DNA of 64,000 nt from Niveibacterium microcysteis (GTDB taxonomy: Bacteria > Pseudomonadota > Gammaproteobacteria > Burkholderiales > Rhodocyclaceae). The stretch lies in the NCBI RefSeq assembly GCF_017161445.1, contig NZ_CP071060.1, forward strand, positions 4,712,001 to 4,776,000, given 5' to 3'. A program made the translations under genes and the position numbers. Each line of letters begins with the position of its first letter. The first letter of the stretch is position 1. The notes below the pieces were generated by a model. The model did no database searches and was not told where the DNA came from. It was given only the letters and a program-made list of their open reading frames with translations. This document shows, piece by piece, positions 42,291 through 50,616 of this stretch.

Positions 42291-44489
42291 ATGACAAGAA
42301 ACGCCTTCCGCATGGCGGCGATGGCTGCCGCAATCGCCGCCCTTGGCCTGGGTGCGCTGAGCGTACCAGCGGTGGCCGGGCAGAACAGCGACAACACCGC
42401 CGCGCGCCCCACGCAGGACACCAGCGTCGCGCTGGTGGTGCTCAACGGCGATCCGCTCTCGACCTACGTGAAGACCAAGCCCGCCAAGGGCAAGAAGATC
42501 GACTTCGGCAACACCAACGTGAAGGCGTACCGTGCCCAACTCTCCGCGCTGCGCAACGACTACAAGGCCTGGCTGCGCGCGAACGTGCCCGGCGCCAAGG
42601 TCACCGGCGAATTCGATATTGCCCTGAATGCGGTGGCGGTACAGCTCAATGGCGCCAGCCTGGCGCAGGTGTCCGGCACCAGCATGGTGAAGTCCGCGCA
42701 GTATCAGGCGCTCTACTACCCGAGCGCGGCAGACCCCGATCTCGCGCTGATCTCGGCGCCAGCCGCATGGGCCACGGCGGGCGGCAGCGCCACGGCAGGT
42801 GATGGCATCCGCGTCGCGATCGTCGACAGCGGCATCGACACCACCCACCCGTGTTTTGCCGATACCGGCTACCCGGCGCAAACCCAGGTCGGCGACCGCA
42901 GCTTCACCAACAACAAGGTGATCGCCGCCAAGGTCTTCAGCAACCGCACGCCGCAGCGCGGCTATACCGCCGAAGCGGTGGGCGAACATGGCACCCATGT
43001 GGCCGGCACGGTGGCGTGCAACTTCGCCACGCCGGCCAAGGTTGGCAACGTGACGATCCCGTACGGCATCTCGGGTGTCGCACCGCGCGCACTGCTGGGC
43101 AACTACAACGTGTTCCCGGGCGACCTCGCCAACGCGCGCTCGGAAGACATCCTCAACGCGCTCGAAGCGGCCTACGCCGACGGCTTTGACGTGGCGAACA
43201 TGAGCCTGGGCGGCGGCTCGCATGGCGCGCAGGATCTGCTGACCGTGGCGGTGGACAACCTCGACCAGGCGAACATGGTGGTCGCGGTGGCCAACGGCAA
43301 TTCGGGCCCCGGCTTCTCCACCGTCGAATCACCGGGCATGGCGGCCCGCGCGCTCTCCGCTGGCGCCAGCACGGTGCCGCACTTCGTTGGCGTACCGATC
43401 AGCGCCGCGGGCGGCAGCTACGGCGGCGCGACCGGCGACTTCGGCACCGTTACCGCGCCGCTGACGGCCCCGCTCGCCGTCGTCACCGGCAGCGTCAACG
43501 GCCTCAACACCGCGTGCTCGGCGCTGCCCGCCGGCAGCCTGAGTGGCCAGATCGCACTGATCACACGTGGCACCTGCAGCTTCTCGACCAAGATCCGCAA
43601 TGTGCAGGGCGCGGGCGCTGCCGCCGTGGTGGTGTCGAACAACGTTGCCGGCACGCCGATCGCGATGGGCACCGACGGCACCGCGGGGCAGCCGACGATC
43701 CCCGCCTACATGGTCGCGCTGGAGGACGGCATGTCGCTGAAGGCCGCTGCCGGTGCCGCCACGACAATCAGCAACACCGCCGCCTACTTCCTCACCAGCA
43801 GCGCCAACGCGGACATCATGGCCGGCTTCAGCAGCCAGGGGCCAACCGATGTGGATGTCCGCGTCAAGCCGGATGTCGTCGCGCCCGGCGTCAACGTGCT
43901 CAGTTCGATCCCGCATCAGTTCTGCAGCGCCCCGCCCTGCTTCGCCTTCTTCCAGGGCACCTCGATGGCCACGCCGCACCTCGCCGGCTCGGCGGCGATC
44001 GTGCGCCAGCAGCATCCGGACTGGTCTGCCGCAAACGTGCGTTCGGCCATCGTGAACACCGCCGACTGGGGTGTGCTGAAGGCCGCAAGCAACGGCAGCA
44101 CGATCGTCTACGACGGCAATACCGCCGGCGCCGGCCGCGAGAACCTCGCCGCGGCGGTCAACGCCAAGGTCGCACTTGATCCGGTCAGCGTCTCATTCGG
44201 TGCAGTGCCCTCGGGCAGCGGCCAGACGCGTTCCGCCACCGTCACCCTCACCAACCTCAGCGGCGCGGCGCAGACCTACTCGCTCGCCGTCGGCCCGGTC
44301 AGTGGCAGCGGCGTCGGTTTCAGCGTCTCGACACCAAGCGTGACCCTGGCCGCTGGCGCGAGCACCACTGTCAGCGTCAGCGCCAACGCCGCACAAGGCG
44401 CAACGGCTGGCGGCAAACAGGCGGTGCTGTGGATCAGCAGCGGCGGCGCGCCGGTTGCCCATGCAGTGCTCTACACCCTGGTGAAGTAA
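42291..44489 (+). CDS. Secreted subtilisin-like serine protease (S8) with PA insert
   Basis: 732 residues. Signal peptide (GLGALSVPAVAGQNS), then an I9-like propeptide (about 45-125). The catalytic triad is Asp 179 (IVDSGID), His 233 (GEHGTHVAG) and Ser 558 (GTSMATPHLAGS). A PA domain (about 380-490; GSVNGLNTACSALP, IALITRGTCSFSTKI) sits between His and Ser. The C-terminal 100 residues (LDPVSVSFGAVPSGSG, GFSVSTPSVTLAAG) look like a beta-sandwich of the ASH/Fn type. It should be autoprocessed outside the cell and degrade proteins. Start ATG 42291 with GAGAGGATC. Confidence 0.95.
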   Translation: MTRNAFRMAAMAAAIAALGLGALSVPAVAGQNSDNTAARPTQDTSVALVVLNGDPLSTYVKTKPAKGKKIDFGNTNVKAYRAQLSALRNDYKAWLRANVPGAKVTGEFDIALNAVAVQLNGASLAQVSGTSMVKSAQYQALYYPSAADPDLALISAPAAWATAGGSATAGDGIRVAIVDSGIDTTHPCFADTGYPAQTQVGDRSFTNNKVIAAKVFSNRTPQRGYTAEAVGEHGTHVAGTVACNFATPAKVGNVTIPYGISGVAPRALLGNYNVFPGDLANARSEDILNALEAAYADGFDVANMSLGGGSHGAQDLLTVAVDNLDQANMVVAVANGNSGPGFSTVESPGMAARALSAGASTVPHFVGVPISAAGGSYGGATGDFGTVTAPLTAPLAVVTGSVNGLNTACSALPAGSLSGQIALITRGTCSFSTKIRNVQGAGAAAVVVSNNVAGTPIAMGTDGTAGQPTIPAYMVALEDGMSLKAAAGAATTISNTAAYFLTSSANADIMAGFSSQGPTDVDVRVKPDVVAPGVNVLSSIPHQFCSAPPCFAFFQGTSMATPHLAGSAAIVRQQHPDWSAANVRSAIVNTADWGVLKAASNGSTIVYDGNTAGAGRENLAAAVNAKVALDPVSVSFGAVPSGSGQTRSATVTLTNLSGAAQTYSLAVGPVSGSGVGFSVSTPSVTLAAGASTTVSVSANAAQGATAGGKQAVLWISSGGAPVAHAVLYTLVK

Positions 44490-44494
44490 GCCTC

Positions 44495-44525
44495 ACGGGG
44501 CGCCCTCAGCGGGCGCCCCGTTCTT
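44495..44525 (+). terminator. Terminator of the subtilase gene
   Basis: ACGGGGCGCC and GGCGCCCCGT pair around 7 nt and are followed by TCTT; 6 bp past the stop. Confidence 0.7.
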
Positions 44526-44708
44526 CCTTGGGATTGCGGCCGCGCCGAACGGCCATCATCGCCGTGCACGGCGACGCAGCTCTCAGACGCCATCGTGGTG
44601 TCAGGGATAAACGTTGTGACAGGTGCAACGCAGCACCGCGCGCCAGGCAGTACATGCGCCCTCGTTCGGCTTTAGAGTCGACACGCTTCACGGCACCATA
44701 ATCGCGCG

Positions 44709-45872
44709 ATGCTCCCTCTACGCACACTGACTTGCCTATCCCTGCTTTCGGGACTCTGTTTCGCCAACGCCCAGGCAGCGCCGGACGGCTTGCCTGATTG
44801 TTCGGCAAGCGCTGCCATGCCTTACCTCGCCTGTCTGGCCACCCCCACAACCAAGGCCGAGTCGCCGGCTTACGAGCGTGGCGGGCGAATTGGCCGCCGT
44901 GGCGACACGCTCGACTTCCGCTGGCGCGGCGCCGCCAGCGCGGTGCGTGTTGAGGGCGCGTATGGCAACTACGGCTTCGCGTTGAACCGAATCGGGGCGA
45001 ACGAGTGGGCTGCGAGCGTGCGCGTCCCGAATCTCGCCGCACTCGTTGAACGCTTCGCCTTCGTCGCCACCAACGCAGACGGCAAAGTCGTCCGCGAAAC
45101 GATGCACTTCAACGGCCCGGCGGCCAGTCCGCCGACGCCCGAACGAGGGGCGATTGAGGCGTTTACGCTTGAGAGCCGGCACCTTTCGCAAAGCCGCCAG
45201 GTGAACGTCTGGCTACCGCCGGGACACTCGGCAAGCCAGCGTTACCCGGTGGTCTACATCGCCGACGGCGCCGCGGAATTCGGCAACGAATTGCTCGCCG
45301 CGATGCAGGCGGGCCGCTTGCCTGCCATGGTGGTCGTCGGGATCGAGGCCGATCAGGCGGCGCGCTTTGCCGAGTACGTGGACTTTCCGAAGCGCGAGGG
45401 CATTCCGAGCGACCCGGCACGCTTTGCGGCGCATGAACGCTTCTTCGTGGATGAAGTTCTGCCATGGGCCGAATCGAAGTTCGGCGCTGCCAACGAGCCC
45501 GGCTCGCGCAGCGTCGCCGGCTTTTCGAATGGCGCCGACTGGGCCGCAGCGATGGCCTTGCGGCACCCCGGTCTGTTCGGGCGCGCCATCGTCATGTCGC
45601 CGATCATGGTGGTGGAGTATGCGATTCCGGATGCGCCAAGCACTCGTTTCGAGCTCAGCGGCGGCGCGCTCGAGCCACCGTTCGCACTCGCCACGGCGTG
45701 TTTCGCGCAGCGCCTGCACGCCAAAGGCGGCACTGTGAAGCTGCGCTGGTGGCCCCACACCCACGCACCCGTGCAATGGCGCGCGGCCTTTCTGGCTGCC
45801 CTGCTCGACGAGCCCTCCGCGACGCTGCCCGATGCACATGCCTGCGACCGTTTCCCGGCCGACCCGTTGTAA
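44709..45872 (+). CDS. Secreted enterochelin-esterase-like hydrolase
   Basis: 387 residues with a signal peptide (LSLLSGLCFANAQAAP). An N-terminal domain (about 40-140) shows an E-set/immunoglobulin-like pattern (DTLDFRWRGAASAVRV) as in the Fes/IroD enterobactin esterases. The alpha/beta hydrolase domain follows with VNVWLPPGH, YPVVYIADGAAEF and the nucleophile in SVAGFSNGADWAAAMAL. Without a siderophore cluster nearby, the substrate may be another ester. It is one of three secreted esterases in a 2.3-kb stretch. Confidence 0.85.
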   Translation: MLPLRTLTCLSLLSGLCFANAQAAPDGLPDCSASAAMPYLACLATPTTKAESPAYERGGRIGRRGDTLDFRWRGAASAVRVEGAYGNYGFALNRIGANEWAASVRVPNLAALVERFAFVATNADGKVVRETMHFNGPAASPPTPERGAIEAFTLESRHLSQSRQVNVWLPPGHSASQRYPVVYIADGAAEFGNELLAAMQAGRLPAMVVVGIEADQAARFAEYVDFPKREGIPSDPARFAAHERFFVDEVLPWAESKFGAANEPGSRSVAGFSNGADWAAAMALRHPGLFGRAIVMSPIMVVEYAIPDAPSTRFELSGGALEPPFALATACFAQRLHAKGGTVKLRWWPHTHAPVQWRAAFLAALLDEPSATLPDAHACDRFPADPL

Positions 45873-45992
45873 CGCCGCGAGCAGGCTCATTCATGTCGCA
45901 TGACATCCGCCAGCCGCGCCGATAGCATTCAACGCGATCTCCGCTGGCGCTCACGTCCGCTGGGGAACGACATCTCACCGAGGAGCACCGCG

Positions 45993-46994
45993 ATGCCGCG
46001 ACCGCTGATCCACCATGCCCGTCGCCTTGCAATCGGCTTGATCGCCGTCGCCGGACTCGTCTGCGCCGACGCCCACGCTGACGGCCCCTTGCGCGAGCTT
46101 CTGAAGCAACGCCGAAACCAGTCAGCCCCCGCCGGAGCGAACGCGGAGTTCAGCGTCGACGTCGGCGGCGCGACGCGGCGATATCTGGTGCACATCCCGG
46201 CCAGCTATGACGCGACGCGGCCCGCCCCCTTGGTCCTCGCACTCCATGGCGGCGGCGGGGACATGCAGCACATGGCGAAGGATGAGCACTACGGCATCGT
46301 CAGCAAGAGCGATCGTGCCGGCTTCATCGTGGCCTTCCCAAATGGCACCGGCGCGATGGGCGACAAGTTCGCCACCTGGAATGCCGGCGCGTGCTGCGGC
46401 AAGGCGCGCGACACGCGGGTCGACGACGTCGCCTTCCTGCGCGCAGTGGTGGCCGACCTGCAAGGGCGCTACGCGATCGACGCGGGGCGCATCTTCGCGA
46501 TGGGCATGTCCAACGGCGGCATGATGAGCCATCGCCTGGCCTGCGATGCGGCGGATCTGTTTGCCGGCATCGCCTCGGTTGCGGGCACCGACAACACGCT
46601 CGTCTGCGCGCCCGCGAGGCCGATTCCGGTGCTGCATATCCACGCACGCAACGACGACCATGTGCTGTTCGACGGCGGCGCCGGGCCGGGTGCGTTCCGC
46701 GACGAAAGCAAGGTCACGCAGTTTGTCTCCGTGCCGCAGACGATCTCGAACTGGGTCACCCGCAATGCTTGCAGCAGCGCCGCGCGGGAAGTGCTGGCAG
46801 TGCCCGGTGCGCGCTGCGAAGCGCACGAGGGCTGCCGCGGTGGCGCCACGGTCGAGCTGTGCGTGACCGAAGACGGGAAGCACAGCTGGCCCGGCGGCGG
46901 GGTCACCACGCTGTCGCGTCAGCAGCCGAGCCAGGCGATCAACGCCAACGACGTGATCTGGGACTTCTTCCAGTCAGTGACGACCCGGCGCTAG
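45993..46994 (+). CDS. Secreted LpqC/PHB depolymerase-like esterase
   Basis: 333 residues with a signal peptide (LIAVAGLVCADAHADG). The CE1/LpqC family pattern is visible: LVLALHGGGGDMQHMAK, ATWNAGACCGKARDTRVDDV, AMGMSNGGMMSHRLACDA with the nucleophile Ser, and HSWPGGG with the likely His. Such enzymes cleave short-chain polyhydroxybutyrate or feruloyl esters in the periplasm or outside. The ribosome binding site is GAGGAGC. Cys residues (CC, C...C) suggest disulfides. Confidence 0.9.
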   Translation: MPRPLIHHARRLAIGLIAVAGLVCADAHADGPLRELLKQRRNQSAPAGANAEFSVDVGGATRRYLVHIPASYDATRPAPLVLALHGGGGDMQHMAKDEHYGIVSKSDRAGFIVAFPNGTGAMGDKFATWNAGACCGKARDTRVDDVAFLRAVVADLQGRYAIDAGRIFAMGMSNGGMMSHRLACDAADLFAGIASVAGTDNTLVCAPARPIPVLHIHARNDDHVLFDGGAGPGAFRDESKVTQFVSVPQTISNWVTRNACSSAAREVLAVPGARCEAHEGCRGGATVELCVTEDGKHSWPGGGVTTLSRQQPSQAINANDVIWDFFQSVTTRR

Positions 46995-47185
46995 CTGGAT
47001 GCACATGGTTGGCCCGCCCCCTCGGTGGCACACTCCGATAGCCAGGCTGCGGTGGGCCGTGGCACCCGCCTTAGGCGCCGGTGCAACACCCGCATCACGC
47101 GGGGGAGCGCAGTTGGCACAATCCCCCCTCTGGTCGACCTTTACGGACTCGATGTCTTCCGCCACCCAAGCCGCCGAACGGACGC

Positions 47186-49402
47186 ATGAACGCTGAACGC
47201 CGGCGGCTAAGCCTATCGCTGTTGATCTCGCTGCTCGCGCATGCGCTGCTGCTGAGCCTGAGTTTCGGCGGCCAGGGTTTCGGCCTGCCGGGCCTGGTCT
47301 TCGCGTGGCAGAAGCGCTGGGCCATTGCGCCCGAACTGCGCGTGGTGCTACGGCCAGCCCCGATCGAGAACGGGCAGACCGCGCTACCGCCAATCACCGC
47401 GCCGCAATGGCCCGACTCGCTCGAGCGGACAGGCAACGCCGACCAGCCTGCGCCCGAGGGTGCGCTCGCCGCCCTGAACCTCGCGCGGCAGGCCGTCATC
47501 CCGCGTGCACCGGCCAGCGCCACACCGGACTCCGGCAGCCAGCCAACGGCCGACACGCCGCCACCCGCCGATGCGGCGGCGCCAGCATCCACCGTTGCGC
47601 TGATCGCGGTGGAGCGCTCGGATGACCCGGCCTTCTTCGTCCCGCCACCGCCGGCCGTGTCGAGCCCCGGCGGGGTGCTCGGGGCGCAGTCGCTCAACAC
47701 CGTCGCCAACCCATCGCCACGCCAGCGCGGCAGCGATGCCGCAACGCCGGAAGCCGACGCGGCGCCAACGGAACCCCCCGCCCAGCCGCCGGAGGCCGAC
47801 ACCGCAGCGCGTGAAGCGCAGCGCCTTGCCGACGAGCAGCAAGCGATGCGCGCCGAGGCCGCAAGGCTGGACGCCGAACGTCGTGAGGCAGAACGGCTCG
47901 CCGCCGCGAAGCTGGAAGCCCAGCGCCTGGAGGACGCGCGGCAAGCCGCGGCGCGTGCAGAAGCCGAACGCCTGGCGGCCGCCAGCCTTGAGGCTGCGCG
48001 GAAAGAGGCCGAGCAGCGCGAGGCCGCACGCGTGGCCGCCGCAAAACTGGAAGCGCAGCGCCAGGAGGAAGCCCGCCTGGCCGAAGCCCAACGCGCCGAA
48101 GCCACGCGACGCGAAGCGGAAAGGCTGGCCACCGCAAAGCTCGAGGCACTGCGGCAACAGGAAGCGCGCGAGGCCGCAGTGCGCACCGAAGCCGATCGCC
48201 TGGAAGCCGAGGGCCGCGAAGCCACCCGCCTGGCCGCCGCCAAGGTTGAAGCGCAACGCCTGGAACAAGCCCGCGAGGCGGCAGCCAAGGCGGCGGCGCA
48301 GAAGGAAGCAGAACGCCGGGAAGCCGAGCGGATCGCGGCGGCGAAGCTGGAAACCCAGCGGCAAGAGGAAGCCCGCCTGGCGGCCGCACGCGCGGAAGCC
48401 GATCGACTGGAGGCGGAACGTCGCGAAGCGGCGCGACTGGCCGCCACCAAGGCAGAGGCCCAACGTCAGGAAGAGGCACGGCAAGCCGCCGCCCGCGCCG
48501 AAGCGCAGCGCCAGGAAGCCGCCCGACTCGCCGCCGCGAAGCTCGAGGCCCAGCGCCTTGAAGAAGCGCGCCAGGCTGCCGCGCGCGCCGAGGCCGAACG
48601 GCTGGAAGCGGAACGTCGGGAAGCCGCTCGCGTTGCCGCGGCCAAAGCCGAAGCCCTGCGGGTTGAGGAAGCCCGCCAGGCAGCAGCTCGCACCGAGGCG
48701 GCGCGGCTTGAAGCAGAGCGTCGCGAAGCCGCCCGCGTTGCGGCCGCTCAGGCTGAAGCCAAGCGCATCGAAGACGCCCGCCAGGCCGCTGCGCGCGCCG
48801 AAGCCGATCGGCTGGAGGGTGAGCGTCGTGAGGCGGCGCGCGTCGCTGCCGCGAAGGCGGAGGACGACCGCCAGGAAGCCGCGCGACGCGACGCAGCCCG
48901 TGTTGCCGCCGCCAAGGCGGAGCAGGAAGAGAACGAGCGGCGCGAAGCACGGCGCCGCGCCATGGGGCGCCAGCTCGATGAAGAGGCTGCGCGACGCGAC
49001 GCCGCCAACCCGGCTCGCGCGCCCAACAACCTGCCACTTTCGCTGAGCACTGCGCGGCGGGTAAGGCTCTGGGGGCGTGCCGACCCCAACGCCGAGCTGG
49101 TGCAGTACGCCGAGGCCTGGGCACGCCGCATCCAGCTCAACACGCCGGTCGAAGCCGTGCGCGACATCGCAAAACGGCCGCACACGCAACCGATGGTCAC
49201 GGTCGCGATCCGCAGCGATGGCAGCATCGAGGCGATCACCTTCGCGCTCTCCAGCGGCGTCGCGGAAGTGGACGAAGCGATCCGCCGTATCGTGCAGAGC
49301 CACGCGCCCTACCCCGCCTTCTCGCCGATCCTGGCGCGGCAGTACGACGTGGTCGAGATCCGGCGCACCTGGCAGTTCGATACGGCTGTGCGCTTGTATT
49401 GA
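47186..49402 (+). CDS. TolA/TonB-like protein with giant coiled coil
   Basis: 738 residues. One N-terminal membrane anchor (LSLSLLISLLAHALLLSLSF, 8-27), a Pro/Ala-rich segment (100-210), then about 400 residues of Ala/Arg/Glu/Gln/Lys-rich helix (212-620), and a C-terminal TonB-type domain (MVTVAIRSDGSIEAITFAL, TWQF near the end). The coil is built of 35-residue repeats, equal to five heptads. Like TolA it should span the periplasm from the inner membrane to contact outer-membrane partners. No tolQ, tolR, exbB or exbD genes are adjacent, so any energising partner is elsewhere. Confidence 0.85.
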   Translation: MNAERRRLSLSLLISLLAHALLLSLSFGGQGFGLPGLVFAWQKRWAIAPELRVVLRPAPIENGQTALPPITAPQWPDSLERTGNADQPAPEGALAALNLARQAVIPRAPASATPDSGSQPTADTPPPADAAAPASTVALIAVERSDDPAFFVPPPPAVSSPGGVLGAQSLNTVANPSPRQRGSDAATPEADAAPTEPPAQPPEADTAAREAQRLADEQQAMRAEAARLDAERREAERLAAAKLEAQRLEDARQAAARAEAERLAAASLEAARKEAEQREAARVAAAKLEAQRQEEARLAEAQRAEATRREAERLATAKLEALRQQEAREAAVRTEADRLEAEGREATRLAAAKVEAQRLEQAREAAAKAAAQKEAERREAERIAAAKLETQRQEEARLAAARAEADRLEAERREAARLAATKAEAQRQEEARQAAARAEAQRQEAARLAAAKLEAQRLEEARQAAARAEAERLEAERREAARVAAAKAEALRVEEARQAAARTEAARLEAERREAARVAAAQAEAKRIEDARQAAARAEADRLEGERREAARVAAAKAEDDRQEAARRDAARVAAAKAEQEENERREARRRAMGRQLDEEAARRDAANPARAPNNLPLSLSTARRVRLWGRADPNAELVQYAEAWARRIQLNTPVEAVRDIAKRPHTQPMVTVAIRSDGSIEAITFALSSGVAEVDEAIRRIVQSHAPYPAFSPILARQYDVVEIRRTWQFDTAVRLY
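47820..49015 (+). repeat. 35-codon tandem repeats encoding the coiled coil
   Basis: Successive units of about 105 bp (for example the stretches beginning ARAEAERLEAERREA, ARTEAARLEAERREA and ARAEADRLEGERREA) differ by a few residues; a shorter 30-codon unit is interspersed. The pattern should recombine easily and vary in copy number between strains. It also causes very long false antisense frames. Confidence 0.75.
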
Positions 49403-49655
49403 GCCGATGCCTGCGTCGTGATGCGGCTGCCCAAAGCCCCGGCCTGAAGCACCCATCGAGCGCCTGCCACACAGCAAGCCTGGACTACGACGCAGCATCG
49501 CCGCTCGCCGGCATACGCGGATTCGCCTCGTAAGCCGCTGGTCAAATCGGTTGAACGCCGCGCGCCGGCACAGCTCAGCGCTTGATGTAATGCGCTTGGC
49601 CTTAAGCTACATGCCCGCTCCAACACCATAAGAACCATCAGAGAGACGCTCACGC

Positions 49656-50597
49656 ATGTCTGACCTCAGCGACCTCAGCAATGACAGCGCGGTCTACAAG
49701 ACCCTGCTGGAATCAACCAAGGCAATCCCTTGGAAGATCGACTGGGCGACGATGCAGTTCGCCTACATCGGCCCGCAGATCGAACCCCTGCTTGGCTGGA
49801 GCAGGCAGAGCTGGGTCTCGGCCAACGACTGGGCCGAGCGCATCCACCCGGAAGACCGCGAGTACGTCGTCAACTTCTGCATCTCGCAATCAAAGGCCGG
49901 CGTCGACCACGAAGCCGACTACCGCGCGCTGACCAAACAGAACGGCTATGTGTGGATTCGCGATGTGGTGCACGTGGTGCGCAACGCGCAGGGCGAGGTG
50001 GAATCGCTGATCGGCTTCATGTTCGACATCAGCGAACGCAAGAAGACCGAAGAAAAGCTGCTCGCGCTGCAGAAGGAACTCGAAGCCCTGTCATTCAAGG
50101 ACGGCCTGACGGGCATCGCCAATCGCCGCCGCTTCGATTACACCCTCGAACTCGAGTGGCAAAGCGCGCTCAGCAGCGGCAAACCCCTGTCCTTGATCAT
50201 GCTCGATGTCGACCTCTTCAAGCAGTTCAACGACCTCTACGGCCACACCGCTGGCGACAAGTGCCTGATCGACGTCGCGCAGTCGCTGAACCTTGCGCTG
50301 GTCGGCCAACGCGATCTGGTCGCCCGCTACGGTGGTGAGGAGTTCGTGCTCTTGCTGCCGGAAACCGATGCCGCCGGCGCCCACATCGTCGCCCAACGCT
50401 GCCAGCGCCTGATCGACAAGCTCGCCATCGAGCACAGGCAGAACCCGCACGGCGAGCGCATCACCGTGAGCATCGGTGTCGGCACCGTGACGCCGAGCGC
50501 CGACCTGACGCCGACGCGCTTCATCGAGGCGGTCGACAAACAGCTCTACGCAGCCAAGCAGGGCGGGCGCAACCGCATCGAGGCCCTGCTCGTCTGA
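49656..50597 (+). CDS. PAS-GGDEF diguanylate cyclase
   Basis: 313 residues. A PAS domain (about 15-130) contains KTLLESTKAIPWKIDW, WAERIHPEDREYVVNF and GFMFDISERKKTEEKL. The cyclase domain has DGLTGIANRRRFDYTLE, MLDVDLFKQFNDLYGH and the active site ARYGGEEFVLLLPE (GGEEF at 226-230), which is an active variant. It should make c-di-GMP, with PAS sensing redox, light or a ligand. First of five c-di-GMP genes in this region. A weak ribosome binding site precedes MSDLSDLS. Confidence 0.92.
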   Translation: MSDLSDLSNDSAVYKTLLESTKAIPWKIDWATMQFAYIGPQIEPLLGWSRQSWVSANDWAERIHPEDREYVVNFCISQSKAGVDHEADYRALTKQNGYVWIRDVVHVVRNAQGEVESLIGFMFDISERKKTEEKLLALQKELEALSFKDGLTGIANRRRFDYTLELEWQSALSSGKPLSLIMLDVDLFKQFNDLYGHTAGDKCLIDVAQSLNLALVGQRDLVARYGGEEFVLLLPETDAAGAHIVAQRCQRLIDKLAIEHRQNPHGERITVSIGVGTVTPSADLTPTRFIEAVDKQLYAAKQGGRNRIEALLV

Positions 50598-50616
50598 ACG
50601 CAGGCAGGTGGCCGCG

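Noticed and set aside
47030..47125. Further TGGCAC stretches before the TolA-like gene as sigma-54 promoters
   Set aside because: The three candidates lack GC at the required 10-nt distance from GG.
47694..49124. 476-codon minus-strand frame in a second antisense register
   Set aside because: Same cause: repeat periodicity divisible by three keeps several frames open.
47384..49498. 704-codon minus-strand frame opposite the coiled-coil gene
   Set aside because: Its Gly/Leu/Phe-rich repeats mirror the 35-codon repeats of the sense gene. The sense frame has a membrane anchor and a TonB-type end; the antisense one has no starting signal or domain.
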